Shown piece after piece: positions 1-7,267 of a stretch of 64,000 nucleotides of DNA (the stretch's first letter is position 1; each line of letters begins with the position of its first letter). The translations under genes were made by a program, and so were the position numbers. Source of the stretch: Gemmatimonadales bacterium (GTDB lineage Bacteria; Gemmatimonadota; Gemmatimonadetes; Palauibacterales; Palauibacteraceae); assembly GCA_009838765.1 (NCBI GenBank), contig VXQX01000076.1, positions 16,168-80,167 on the forward strand, in the 5' to 3' direction. The notes below the pieces were generated by a model that saw only the letters and a program-made list of their open reading frames with translations, was not told the DNA's origin and did not search any database.

Positions 1-1
1 G

Positions 2-190
2 CGACAGGTCGCGATGTACCTCATCAAGACGCATCTGGACTTGCCCTATTCCGACATCGGCCACCTCTTCGGCGGCCGGAATCACTCCACCGTCATCCAC
101 TCCGTGAACAAGGTCGAGGCGGACATGGCGTCGGATCCCGCGCTTCGCGGCCGCGTGGGCCAGCTGCAGCAAGAGCTGTTTCGAACCTGA
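2..190 (+). CDS. dnaA: Chromosomal replication initiator DnaA, C-terminal end (partial)
   Basis: Only the last 62 residues are present; the gene runs off the left edge. The frame matches DnaA domain IV, the helix-turn-helix that reads DnaA boxes. The signature around GGRNHSTV (usual family form GGRDH[ST]TV) lies about 25 residues into the fragment and is followed by the usual terminal helix. Asn replaces the common Asp in that signature. dnaN follows 282 bases downstream on the same strand, the standard dnaA-dnaN order near bacterial origins. The identification is firm despite the short fragment. Confidence 0.93.
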   Translation, partial: RQVAMYLIKTHLDLPYSDIGHLFGGRNHSTVIHSVNKVEADMASDPALRGRVGQLQQELFRT

Positions 191-472
191 TGTCGCGGTC
201 GTCCATTACCGTGTGCAAAACCGGACGAAGACTCGTTCCTCATGCACACCCGCGGACGGGGGGTCCGCGTCGCGGCCCCGGGGTTTCGCCGGATCTTCGA
301 CAACCGTGTCGGTGTGTCGACGGCGGGCGCCGCGTTCCAGGCTGCCGGAAATCTGGGGAAGCCCGAGTTTTCGACACTTCGACAGGCTCTACTACTACTC
401 CGTTGATACATATATCATACGCAACCGTAGAACCCACGGTGGAAAACCCGAACCGATACCGCCGGAGTTGAA
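191..472. other. dnaA-dnaN intergenic region, AT-richer tract, possible origin or dnaN control region
   Basis: This 282-base gap has no convincing gene. It becomes AT-richer at about 390-433, with TTGATA at 403-408. Two 7-of-9 matches to the DnaA box TTATCCACA lie on the minus strand: TTTTGCACA at 212-220 and TTTTCCACC at 438-446. Two weak matches do not make an origin, but the gene context (dnaA then dnaN) is where oriC or dnaA/dnaN regulatory boxes often sit. A promoter for dnaN is expected here; TTGATA is a possible -35, without a clean -10 at good spacing. Confidence 0.35.
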
Positions 473-1600
473 ATGAGATTCTCGATCACCCGGGAGGCGC
501 TCCAGCAGGGGCTCGCAGCGAGCGCCGCCGCCGTCCCGACGCGGGCCGCGCTCCCGGTTCTCTCGAACATCCTGATCCATGCGGAGGACGATGCCGTGCG
601 GCTGAGCGGCACCGACATGTCCATCTTCGTCTCATTGGCCGTGCCGGCCGAAGTCTCCGAAGCGGGGGTCGTCGCGCTCCCGGCGAGACAGCTCCTGGAG
701 ATCTCGCGCGTACTGGACGATGCTCCGGTGAAGTTCGCGTCCGCGGCGGGAGATCGCGACGCGTCCGCGACCGGCGTCGACATCGAGTGCGGCCGGAGCA
801 AGTTCCGCCTCTACGGACAGGCCCCGGACGAGTTCCCTGATTTCCCGGATATCGACTTCGCCGGGGGGTGGGAGATGTCCGCCGGCGAGCTGCAGACGCT
901 GATCGAGCGCACGAGCTTCGCCGTTTCCACCGAGGACAGCCGCCCGATTCTGAACGGGATTCTGTGGCAGTTGCGCGAGGCGGCGACCGTCATGGTCGCA
1001 ACGAATGGCCACCGGCTCGCGAAGATGTCGCGCGAGCTGGATGTCAGCGGGTCGCCGGCCGAGGCGGATCTCATCATTCCCCCGAAGGCGCTGAACCAGG
1101 TGCAGAAGCTGTATCCGGCCGACGCCGTGCTACAGATCGCGCGTTCGGAGAATCACCTCGCGTTCCGGTCTGCGGACCGGGAGGTCTTCACGTCGCTCAT
1201 CGAGGGCCCGTATCCGAACTACGAGCAGGTTATCCCGAAGGACAACGACAAGGTTGCGACGGTGAACCGCGCCGCTCTCGAGACGGCGGTGCGGCGGGTC
1301 GCGGTGATGGCGGATGACTCGACGAGGCGAGTACGCCTTTCCTTCAAGGCCGGCGACCTCGGGTTCAAGGTTCAGACGCCGGATCTGGGGGAGGCGGAGG
1401 ACGCGCTGTCGCTGGACTACGAAGGCGAGGACATCCAGATCGGTTTCAATGCGACATACCTCCTCGAGGTATTGCGTCACATGCCGGAGGAAGACGTTTC
1501 CATGACGTTCAAGGCACCGGAACGAGCGGCGACCTTCTCTCCCGCGAGCGGCGAGCCCGACTATCTCTGCCTCGTCATGCCGCTGCGCATCCTCGACTGA
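473..1600 (+). CDS. dnaN: DNA polymerase III beta sliding clamp
   Basis: The 375-residue product has the normal beta-clamp length and the three repeated clamp folds. The N-terminus carries the familiar run in which a Leu-Pro-Val-Leu-Ser-Asn-Ile motif follows the first helix, and the C-terminus ends in the conserved V-M-P-L-R pattern (VMPLRILD), which forms part of the pocket for clamp-binding motifs. It encircles DNA as a dimer and tethers polymerase III, MutS and other partners. The ATG at 473 is preceded by a GGAG-containing stretch. It follows dnaA in the usual order. I see nothing unusual in it. Confidence 0.97.
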   Translation: MRFSITREALQQGLAASAAAVPTRAALPVLSNILIHAEDDAVRLSGTDMSIFVSLAVPAEVSEAGVVALPARQLLEISRVLDDAPVKFASAAGDRDASATGVDIECGRSKFRLYGQAPDEFPDFPDIDFAGGWEMSAGELQTLIERTSFAVSTEDSRPILNGILWQLREAATVMVATNGHRLAKMSRELDVSGSPAEADLIIPPKALNQVQKLYPADAVLQIARSENHLAFRSADREVFTSLIEGPYPNYEQVIPKDNDKVATVNRAALETAVRRVAVMADDSTRRVRLSFKAGDLGFKVQTPDLGEAEDALSLDYEGEDIQIGFNATYLLEVLRHMPEEDVSMTFKAPERAATFSPASGEPDYLCLVMPLRILD

Positions 1601-1619
1601 GTCGCGTCGCGAACACAGA

Positions 1620-2318
1620 ATGATGACGTGCGAGCACGAGAGCGCGGCCGACGCCGACGTTGGAGGGACGGGGGAGGTCAACCTGCCCGCCTGGGAGGAC
1701 CCGGCCGTGTCGTTCCCGGTGAACTTCGTCGAGACGTGGCGCCGGAGCGTGTTCGAGCCCGGCGCCTTCTTTGCGGATGGTCCCTTCGACCGCGCCGCGG
1801 TGCGCCCGGTCCTCTACTATCTCCTGGTCAGCATCCTCGCGGCCGCGCTCTCGCTGACCTGGGGTGTGTTGCTGCCGGCGACGCAACCGGGGTTCGTCGA
1901 GACGCTCGCCGAGATCATGAACGTCGCCATACCGGATGGGACGGAGACCGCCGGCCCCATCGGCAGGCTCGCGGACTTCTTCCTCGCCCCCTTCTGGGCG
2001 GTGCTGTACCTCGTCATGGCGAGCCTGGTCCTCCATGTGTTCGTCTTGGTGCTGGTCCCCGGGCGTCGAAGCCTCACGGCAACCGTTCGTACCATCTGCT
2101 ATGCATGCGGCCCCGGCGTGTTCGCCGTCGTCCCGTTCATCGGCGGCTGGGTGGCGGGTATCTGGGGAATCGTGCTGACCGTGATCGGCCTCCGGGAGGC
2201 GCACCGGACCACGACGGGAAGAGCCTTCGCGGCATGGCTGTTTGCGGCCGCCCTGCCGATCGCGATCCTGCTGCTGGGGATCCTGCTCGTCATCGCCCGT
2301 GTGGCAAGCGGAGTTTGA
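1620..2318 (+). CDS. YIP1-family integral membrane protein
   Basis: The product has 232 residues. A short acidic N-terminus is followed by a stretch typical of bacterial Yip1-domain proteins (W-x-x-S-V-F-E-P-x-x-F-F near residues 41-52) and about five hydrophobic segments between residues 60 and 230. Family members are polytopic inner-membrane proteins of unknown biochemical role. The ATG at 1620 lies 20 bases after the dnaN stop, so the two are probably co-transcribed. Its TGA overlaps the TTG start of the next gene (TTGA), implying translational coupling. The family call rests on the N-terminal pattern and topology and is fairly secure; function is unknown. Confidence 0.7.
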   Translation: MMTCEHESAADADVGGTGEVNLPAWEDPAVSFPVNFVETWRRSVFEPGAFFADGPFDRAAVRPVLYYLLVSILAAALSLTWGVLLPATQPGFVETLAEIMNVAIPDGTETAGPIGRLADFFLAPFWAVLYLVMASLVLHVFVLVLVPGRRSLTATVRTICYACGPGVFAVVPFIGGWVAGIWGIVLTVIGLREAHRTTTGRAFAAWLFAAALPIAILLLGILLVIARVASGV

Positions 2319-3043
2319 GCGACGCGACTCCGCGGCCCGCCGCCACGGTCGTCGTCGCGACCCAAGCGCGCGCGGGGCTGGAGTTCCTCTTGCTTCAGCG
2401 CCCCGCCGATGCCCGTTTCGGAGCCGGGGCATGGGCCTTTCCGGGCGGAGCGGTCGACGCGGATGACGCCCGCGCGAGCTGGACGGAGCGCCTCCCGGAT
2501 GTAGGCGAATCCCGGGCGTGCGTGGCGGCGCTGCGGGAGCTGTTCGAGGAGACGGGCATCATGCCGGCGCCGCTGCGCGGCATCGGATCGGACGTGCTCG
2601 CCGGGGCTCGCCGAGCGTTGCTCGCGGAGAAGACCTCGTTCTCGCAAGTGGCGGAGCGTCTCGGAGTCGACTTCTCGTCCACGCGGATGGCGTACTTCGC
2701 CCGCTGGATCACGCCGCGTGGAGCGGCGCTCCGGTTCGACACCCGTTTCTTCCTCCTTTCCCTGGAGGAACGGCCGCCTCGCGTGTGTCTCACGCCGGAA
2801 CACGATGCGGCCATCTGGACGACGCCGTCCGCCGCCCTCCGGCGCTCCTCCGCCGGCCGGCTGCCCATGATGTTCCCGACCGCAAGGACAATCGAGCGCC
2901 TCGCCGGCTTCCGGTCGGTCGAGGATGCGATGACGTCGCTCCGCGCCGTGCAGGTGGAGCCCGCACACGTCAGACTCGGGGTCGGCGAGGGAGGGGTGAC
3001 GCCCCTGGCTCCCGGAGACCCCGGATACGACGAGGTCCCGTGA
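2315..3043 (+). CDS. Nudix hydrolase with an insertion inside the Nudix box
   Basis: The product has 242 residues from a TTG at 2315 that overlaps the previous stop as TTGA; the homologous region begins within ten residues of this start. The Nudix signature is present but interrupted. The glycine-rich loop (AWAFPGGAVD) is separated from the catalytic helix RELFEETGI by about 20 extra residues. Such an insertion is known in the NUDT19-like branch, which includes CoA- and acyl-CoA diphosphohydrolases, so nucleoside-diphosphate-linked cofactors are a reasonable substrate guess. The stop overlaps the next start as GTGA. The pairing of a Nudix and a metallo-beta-lactamase-fold hydrolase suggests a small detoxification or housekeeping unit. 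Confidence 0.8.
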   Translation: MSDATPRPAATVVVATQARAGLEFLLLQRPADARFGAGAWAFPGGAVDADDARASWTERLPDVGESRACVAALRELFEETGIMPAPLRGIGSDVLAGARRALLAEKTSFSQVAERLGVDFSSTRMAYFARWITPRGAALRFDTRFFLLSLEERPPRVCLTPEHDAAIWTTPSAALRRSSAGRLPMMFPTARTIERLAGFRSVEDAMTSLRAVQVEPAHVRLGVGEGGVTPLAPGDPGYDEVP

Positions 3044-3849
3044 CCCCCGGCGCCGGGTCCCCGAAACACGTCTCCCGGCGCGGACCGAGCGTCACGGCGG
3101 TGCGCGCCGACAACCCGGGCCCACTCACGCTGACGGGGACGCAGACGTACGTGATCGGGACCGGGCCGCTGATCATTCTGGACCCCGGACCGCGGGATGA
3201 AGCGCACCTCGCCCGCGTCGATGAGGTGATCGCCGGAAGACCCGTGGCGGCAGTCTGTCTGACGCACGCGCACTCGGATCACGCGGCGTCGGCCGCGGAG
3301 GCCGCCGCCCGCTGGGGAGAACTCCGAGCCTCCTCCGACACTCTCGACCGCGTGGGGTCGCCGGGCCGCGCGCTGGCGGATGACGAGGCCCTGGAGCCCG
3401 GAGAGGGGTTCCGCCTGCGGGCACTCCCGACGCCCGGTCATTCCGCGGACCACCTCTGCTACCTGCTCGAACCGTCGCGCACCCTCTTCACGGGGGATCT
3501 CGTACTCGGAGAAGGGAGCACCATGATCGTCCACCCGGACGGATCGGTGGAGGCGTGCCTCGCGAGTCTCGCGCGCCTCGCGGCTCTCCGTCCCGAGCGC
3601 CTGCTCCCGGGACATGGTCCCCCCGTCGAGGACGCGATCGCATGCCTCGAAGAATGCCGCGCCCACCGGCTGCGACGCGTGGCATCCGTCCGGCGGGCGG
3701 TGGAGGCCGGCGCCCGGACCCCGGCACGGATCCGCGCCGCGGTCTACGGGGAACTTCCCGCCTCGCACCGCGCGGCGGCGGACCTTACGATCCGCGCCTA
3801 CCTCGCCTTTCTCGGGGAGACATCCTCGTCGATTAACCGCCGGAGATAG
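3040..3849 (+). CDS. Metallo-beta-lactamase-fold hydrolase, LACTB2-like
   Basis: The product has 269 residues from a GTG at 3040 overlapping the Nudix stop (GTGA). The zinc-binding signature THAHSDHAA lies about 70 residues in. It is followed by a PGHS motif (TPGHSADH), an Asp in the TGD motif (FTGDLVLGEG) and LLPGHGP, giving the full ligand set of the fold. The C-terminal 60 residues resemble the winged-helix-like cap of the LACTB2/glyoxalase II-like group. Members cleave thioesters or act as endoribonucleases, so the substrate is open. Its 3' end overlaps mutY on the opposite strand by 52 bases (3798-3849). Confidence 0.82.
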   Translation: MTPGAGSPKHVSRRGPSVTAVRADNPGPLTLTGTQTYVIGTGPLIILDPGPRDEAHLARVDEVIAGRPVAAVCLTHAHSDHAASAAEAAARWGELRASSDTLDRVGSPGRALADDEALEPGEGFRLRALPTPGHSADHLCYLLEPSRTLFTGDLVLGEGSTMIVHPDGSVEACLASLARLAALRPERLLPGHGPPVEDAIACLEECRAHRLRRVASVRRAVEAGARTPARIRAAVYGELPASHRAAADLTIRAYLAFLGETSSSINRRR

Positions 3850-4892
3850 GCGGGAAACGCGAGTTCGTCGAATCCTCCGACGCCGACCCAACGGTGCGGC
3901 CGCCGCCTCGCGACCTCGCCGGATCGCCACTCGGCCGCGTGCACCGCGAGCCGCAGGCGGAAGTGGCTGAACGTATGCTGCAGCACGCGAATCTCCTCGC
4001 CCACGCGACAGTCGAGGCCGAACCGTTCCCGGAGGGCGCTCGTGAGCGCCGCGGCGGGCGGCGCCGGCGAGGATCGCCGGATGGAGGGAAAATCCCACAG
4101 GCCGCCCAGGAGCCCGTCCGACGGTCGCCGCAGCACGAGGACCCGTCGACCGCGGCGGACCACCGCGGCCGCCTCGTCCCGCTCGGGGGATGGAGGGCGC
4201 CGCTTCAACGGCGGTCGCTGCCCGACCGTGCCCCGCCGCCGCGCCAGACATCGGTTCGATAGCGGACACGCCCCACAGCGCGGACGACGCGGCGTACAGA
4301 CCGTGCTCCCGAGATCCATCAGCGCCTGATTCACATCGCCCGGCCGCTCCGAGGCCTCCCGTAGAAGGGTTCGCGCGGCCCGGTCAAGCTCGGAGGCAGA
4401 GGCCGTCTCGAGATCGCCCAGCCGGGACAGAACGCGGCGTACGTTCCCATCGACCGCGGGTTCCGGCAGCCCGAACGCGACGCTGGCCACGGCGCCCGCC
4501 GTATACGGGCCCACGCCCGGGAGCGTCCGCAATTCCGCCACCGTCCGGGGGATCCGGCCGCCGTACTCCGACACCACGCGCCGCGCCGCCCGCCGCAGGT
4601 TGCGGGCCCGTGCATAGTATCCCAGCCCCTCCCAGAGGCCGAGGACCTCGTCTTCCTCCGCTTCCGCGAGCGTCCGAACGTCCGGAAAGCGATCCATGAA
4701 CCGTCGATGGTACGGCGCCGCCGTCGCCACGCGCGTCTGCTGCGCCATGACCTCGGCCACGAGAATCGCGTAGGGGTCCTGCTCTCCGCGCCAGGCCACA
4801 TCGTCCCGCCGCCGTGCGTCGAACCAATCCAGCAGCGTCCGCGGCACCGCGGAGACCCCGGGGTCAGCGCGCGGCTTCGGGGAAGACGCCAT
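3798..4892 (-). CDS. mutY: A/G-specific adenine DNA glycosylase MutY
   Basis: The product has 364 residues. It removes adenine mispaired with 8-oxoguanine. The helix-hairpin-helix glycosylase core includes AEVMAQQTRV with the catalytic Glu, LPGVGPYTAG, and the aspartate in VDGNVRRVLSR. The [4Fe-4S] cluster ligands follow as C-x6-C-x2-C-x5-C. The C-terminal Nudix-like domain that recognises 8-oxoG has LLGGLWDFPS. The ATG at 4892 lies inside the 3' end of dapF (29-base overlap). A GTG at 4847 would avoid the overlap and still leave the whole catalytic domain, so the start is uncertain. It is transcribed with dapF and converges on the hydrolase gene. Confidence 0.95.
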   Translation of the reverse strand: MASSPKPRADPGVSAVPRTLLDWFDARRRDDVAWRGEQDPYAILVAEVMAQQTRVATAAPYHRRFMDRFPDVRTLAEAEEDEVLGLWEGLGYYARARNLRRAARRVVSEYGGRIPRTVAELRTLPGVGPYTAGAVASVAFGLPEPAVDGNVRRVLSRLGDLETASASELDRAARTLLREASERPGDVNQALMDLGSTVCTPRRPRCGACPLSNRCLARRRGTVGQRPPLKRRPPSPERDEAAAVVRRGRRVLVLRRPSDGLLGGLWDFPSIRRSSPAPPAAALTSALRERFGLDCRVGEEIRVLQHTFSHFRLRLAVHAAEWRSGEVARRRPHRWVGVGGFDELAFPAYLRRLIDEDVSPRKAR

Positions 4893-5667
4893 CGAAGATG
4901 AACACCGCCGGTCCGCCGAGGCGGATCCGCCCGGCCTCGATAAACTCCACCGTCAACGCGGCCCCGGAACGGACGAGGAACTCGACCCGGTCCCCCGTCT
5001 CGCCCGCCGCCCGGAGCGCGAACGCCGCCGCCATGCAGCCGCTGCCGCAGGCGAGCGTCTCCCCCTCCACGCCCCGTTCGAAGGTGCGGATGAGCGCCGT
5101 CCCTCCGTCGCGGGCGACAAGGTGCACATTCGCGCCGCCCGGACCGACATCCTCACCCCACCGGAGGGGCCGGCAGAGGTCGTCGAAGTCCTCCACGTCC
5201 ACGGAGGGGACGGGGATCACGAGGTGCGCCGTCCCCATGCGCACGAGCCAGCCATCCCGTCGCCGCCGCGGTTCGACTCCGACGGGCACGCGCAACTCGC
5301 GTTCCACGCGTGCGTCGAGCGCGTATTCCAGCGCCACGATGTCCTCCCGAACTCGCGCCAGGATCTCGCCGTCGTCCGTCACGAGGATGTGATCGGGAGG
5401 CACGAGCCCGCGGTCCACGGCGTAGCGCGCCGCGCAACGCGAACCGTTCCCGCACGTCGAAAACTCGGAGCCATCGCAATTGAAGAACCGGAGGCGGACG
5501 ACCTCTTCGCTCAGGCTTCGGACGGTGATCAACCCGTCCACGCCGACGCCCGTCGCGCGGGGGCACAGCACAGCAGCGAGAGCCCCCGCATTCCGGAGCC
5601 CCAGTTCTTCGCCGCGCACGATCACAAAGTCGTTGCCGGCTCCGGTGTATTTGCTGAATAGCGACAT
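4864..5667 (-). CDS. dapF: Diaminopimelate epimerase
   Basis: The product has 267 residues, the normal length. It interconverts LL- and meso-diaminopimelate for lysine and peptidoglycan synthesis. Both catalytic cysteines lie in conserved settings: STCGNGSRCAA near residue 75 and LACGSGCMAAA near residue 210. The N-terminal KYTGAGNDFV variant of the family's K-M-x-G-x-G-N-D-F motif is also present. The start at 5667 follows a purine-rich stretch (TCTCCTCT on the plus strand), a good ribosome site. A hairpin plus T-run on the same strand ends only about 20 bases upstream, so expression may be attenuated or insulated by it. The 3' end overlaps mutY. Confidence 0.96.
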   Translation of the reverse strand: MSLFSKYTGAGNDFVIVRGEELGLRNAGALAAVLCPRATGVGVDGLITVRSLSEEVVRLRFFNCDGSEFSTCGNGSRCAARYAVDRGLVPPDHILVTDDGEILARVREDIVALEYALDARVERELRVPVGVEPRRRRDGWLVRMGTAHLVIPVPSVDVEDFDDLCRPLRWGEDVGPGGANVHLVARDGGTALIRTFERGVEGETLACGSGCMAAAFALRAAGETGDRVEFLVRSGAALTVEFIEAGRIRLGGPAVFIFDGVFPEAAR

Positions 5668-5687
5668 TTTCAGAGGAGAGAAGGGCC

Positions 5688-5728
5688 AAAAAGGAAGCCG
5701 GCCGCGAGCGTGAAACCCGCGGCCGGCT
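5688..5728 (-). terminator. Hairpin and T-run just upstream of dapF
   Basis: A perfect 11-bp stem (arms 5696-5706 and 5718-5728, AGCCGGCCGCG with its complement) encloses an 11-base loop. Reading the minus strand, the stem is followed by TTCC and then five T (5692-5688). It would end a minus-strand transcript coming from the structured region to its right, or attenuate dapF. On the plus strand no T-run follows, so direction is assigned to minus. Confidence 0.55.
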
Positions 5729-5729
5729 C

Positions 5730-5905
5730 TTGTCTCAACCGAAACCTGACTCGACGCGACGCCGGCGAGGCACCGCAGCTTTCAGGTCGGCGCATGTCTC
5801 GAGCGCCACCGGTTCAGGACCGGTTACGCTGCCTCGAGGCGATCGCTTGCCCGTGCCGAGTCAGACCCGGTTCTACATCCTGCAGACACTAGATCACCTC
5901 CTTCC
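5730..5905 (-). ncRNA. Candidate rod-like structured RNA upstream of dapF, with an embedded tiny ORF
   Basis: Read on the minus strand, this gap can fold into a long rod. The closing helix pairs 5857-5864 with 5746-5753 (CTGACTCG with CGAGTCAG) and extends outward and inward with further pairs. The tip hairpin is built from two ACCGGT copies (5808-5813, 5819-5824) and flanking CTCG/CGAG and AGCG/CGCT pairs. A largely unpaired middle lies between. The terminator at 5688-5728 follows. A possible promoter is TTGCCG, 17 bases, CATCAT (5976-5948). Rod, central bubble and size recall 6S RNA, but I see no sequence proof. A perfect Shine-Dalgarno (AAGGAGGTGATC, 5903-5892) precedes a 21-codon ORF from GTG 5889 to TAA 5824, so a leader peptide is the alternative. 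The rest of the 377-base gap (5906-6044) shows nothing else. Confidence 0.4.
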
Positions 5906-6044
5906 AAGGGGTTCACGGATAGGGCACAGAAACACCTGCTGTGCGCCATGATGCCGTCCGCCCGCCCGTGCGGCAAGTTTTGCCGCGGCCTGCCAGTCCT
6001 GTCACCTTCCGTGAGAATGATGCCGGCCAGACGGCGAGGAGGAG

Positions 6045-6722
6045 ATGACGGACAGCCAGGAGAAGGCGTTGTCGCCGGAGGAGCGGCAGGCGACGGTAGA
6101 CCGTCTCTGCGCCCATTTCGCGCGCGACGCCATGAATGCCACGGAATTGGAACGTCGCCTGGACATCGCGTACGCCGCGCGCACCCGGGCGGAACTCGTC
6201 GCGCTCGAGCAGGACCTCCCCGCGCTCCGGAGCGAAACCCGACCGGCAGTCGCGGAGCCCGTGTCGGCCGCTTCCGTGCCGGTCGATCCGGCCCGATCCG
6301 TCCAGGAGCACGACCTCATCGTCTCGATCTGGGGCGCGACGGAGCGCAAGGGTAGTTGGGTTCCCCCCCGCCAGCTCACCGCCGTCACCGTGATGGGGGG
6401 GACGGATCTCGATTTCCGGCAGGCGGCGTTCGCGACCGAGACGGTTTCGATCCGGCTCCTCGCGCTCATGGGAGGCGTGGACATCGTCGTCCCTCCGGGG
6501 GTCCGCGTCGAGTGGGGCGGCATCGCGCTCATGGGGGGCGTCACGATGCCCGACCCCGGCACGCCGCCGGCCCGGGACGCTCCCGTCATCCGCCTGAGCG
6601 GCCTCGTCTGCATGGGAGGTGTCGACGTCGTCGAGCGACACCCGGGCGAGAGCGCGAGGGACGCGCGGAAGCGGATCAGAAAGGATCGCAAAGCCCGGCG
6701 GCGACTCGCTTCCGGCGACTAG
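6045..6722 (+). CDS. DUF1707 / LiaF-like C-terminal domain protein
   Basis: The product has 225 residues. Residues 10-60 match the DUF1707 (SHOCT-like) pattern: a short helical unit with E-R-Q-x-x-V-D-R-L and the L-E-R-R-L-D-x-A-x-x-A-R-T-R-x-E-L run. Residues 90-205 resemble the LiaF-type beta-solenoid domain, with repeated ALMGGV/VMGGTD/CMGGVD turns that recur about every 28-35 residues. No transmembrane segment is visible, so it is probably cytoplasmic. LiaF-like domains appear in envelope-stress regulation, but no kinase or regulator lies beside it. The ATG at 6045 has a strong GAGGAG ribosome site. Confidence 0.72.
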   Translation: MTDSQEKALSPEERQATVDRLCAHFARDAMNATELERRLDIAYAARTRAELVALEQDLPALRSETRPAVAEPVSAASVPVDPARSVQEHDLIVSIWGATERKGSWVPPRQLTAVTVMGGTDLDFRQAAFATETVSIRLLALMGGVDIVVPPGVRVEWGGIALMGGVTMPDPGTPPARDAPVIRLSGLVCMGGVDVVERHPGESARDARKRIRKDRKARRRLASGD

Positions 6723-6768
6723 TGCCGGCACTGGCCGCAGCCCGGCCTCCGCCCCGGGGCCGGGTTGC

Positions 6769-6798
6769 TTGACGCCCGGCTCGCGGCTCGGATATAGT
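6769..6798 (+). promoter_or_regulatory. Sigma-70-type promoter for gcvH
   Basis: TTGACG (6769-6774) and TATAGT (6793-6798) are separated by 18 bases, the best promoter match I found in the window. It ends 51 bases before the gcvH ATG. No glycine-riboswitch-like core is visible between it and the gene. Confidence 0.6.
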
Positions 6799-6849
6799 CC
6801 CCACGCCGCCACCCCAGAGACGCTCGATCCGAAGCAAGGCAAGGTACGC

Positions 6850-7251
6850 ATGTCGGACATTCCGGAGGATCTCAGATACACGCCCGAGCACGAATACGTG
6901 CGGGAAACCGACGTCGACGGCGAGGTCTTGATCGGGATCACGGACTACGCCCAGGGCGAACTGGGCGATGTGGTCTACGTGGAACTCCCCGCGCCCGGCG
7001 ATGAGTTCGGACAGATGGAGGCGTTCGGCACCGTCGAGGCCGTGAAGACCGTCTCCGAACTCTTCTGTCCCGCGGCGGGCGCGATCGTGGCGGTGAACGA
7101 CGCGCTGGAGGCCGACCCCGGTCTCGTCAACAGCGATCCCTATGGTGAAGGATGGATGATTCGGCTCGAGCTGGAAGCGCCCGAGGACTTCAACGACCTC
7201 CTCACCGCCGAACAGTACGCCGCCCTCGTCGCCGACGCGGACGAGATCTGA
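6850..7251 (+). CDS. gcvH: Glycine cleavage system H protein
   Basis: The product has 133 residues. It is the lipoyl carrier that shuttles the aminomethyl group between the P and T proteins. It has the usual beginning (YTPEHEYVR), the [13 protein letters not shown] segment, and the lipoylation lysine in the [12 protein letters not shown] context (family form G-x-V-E-S-V-K-A). The C-terminal part with [10 protein letters not shown] is also normal. The ATG at 6850 was chosen over upstream in-frame starts because family homology begins immediately after it and a good promoter lies just upstream. gcvP follows 16 bases later, and a lipoate ligase that could modify it is encoded three genes on. Confidence 0.96.
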   Translation: MSDIPEDLRYTPEHEYVRETDVDGEVLIGITDYAQGELGDVVYVELPAPGDEFGQMEAFGTVEAVKTVSELFCPAAGAIVAVNDALEADPGLVNSDPYGEGWMIRLELEAPEDFNDLLTAEQYAALVADADEI

Positions 7252-7267
7252 CGGCCCGCTCCTGAAA

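Noticed and set aside
5892..5903. GATCACCTCCTT looks like the 3' end of 16S rRNA
   Set aside because: Nothing upstream on the plus strand resembles 16S rRNA. On the minus strand the same bases are a perfect Shine-Dalgarno, and I treat them as such.
6739..6766. GC-rich hairpin after the LiaF-like gene as a terminator
   Set aside because: The stem is good (CCCGGCC with GGCCGGG) but no T-run follows, and the gcvH promoter begins at once.
6723..6849. Glycine riboswitch before gcvH
   Set aside because: The gap is only 127 bases and holds a promoter and a short leader; I see no tandem aptamer core.
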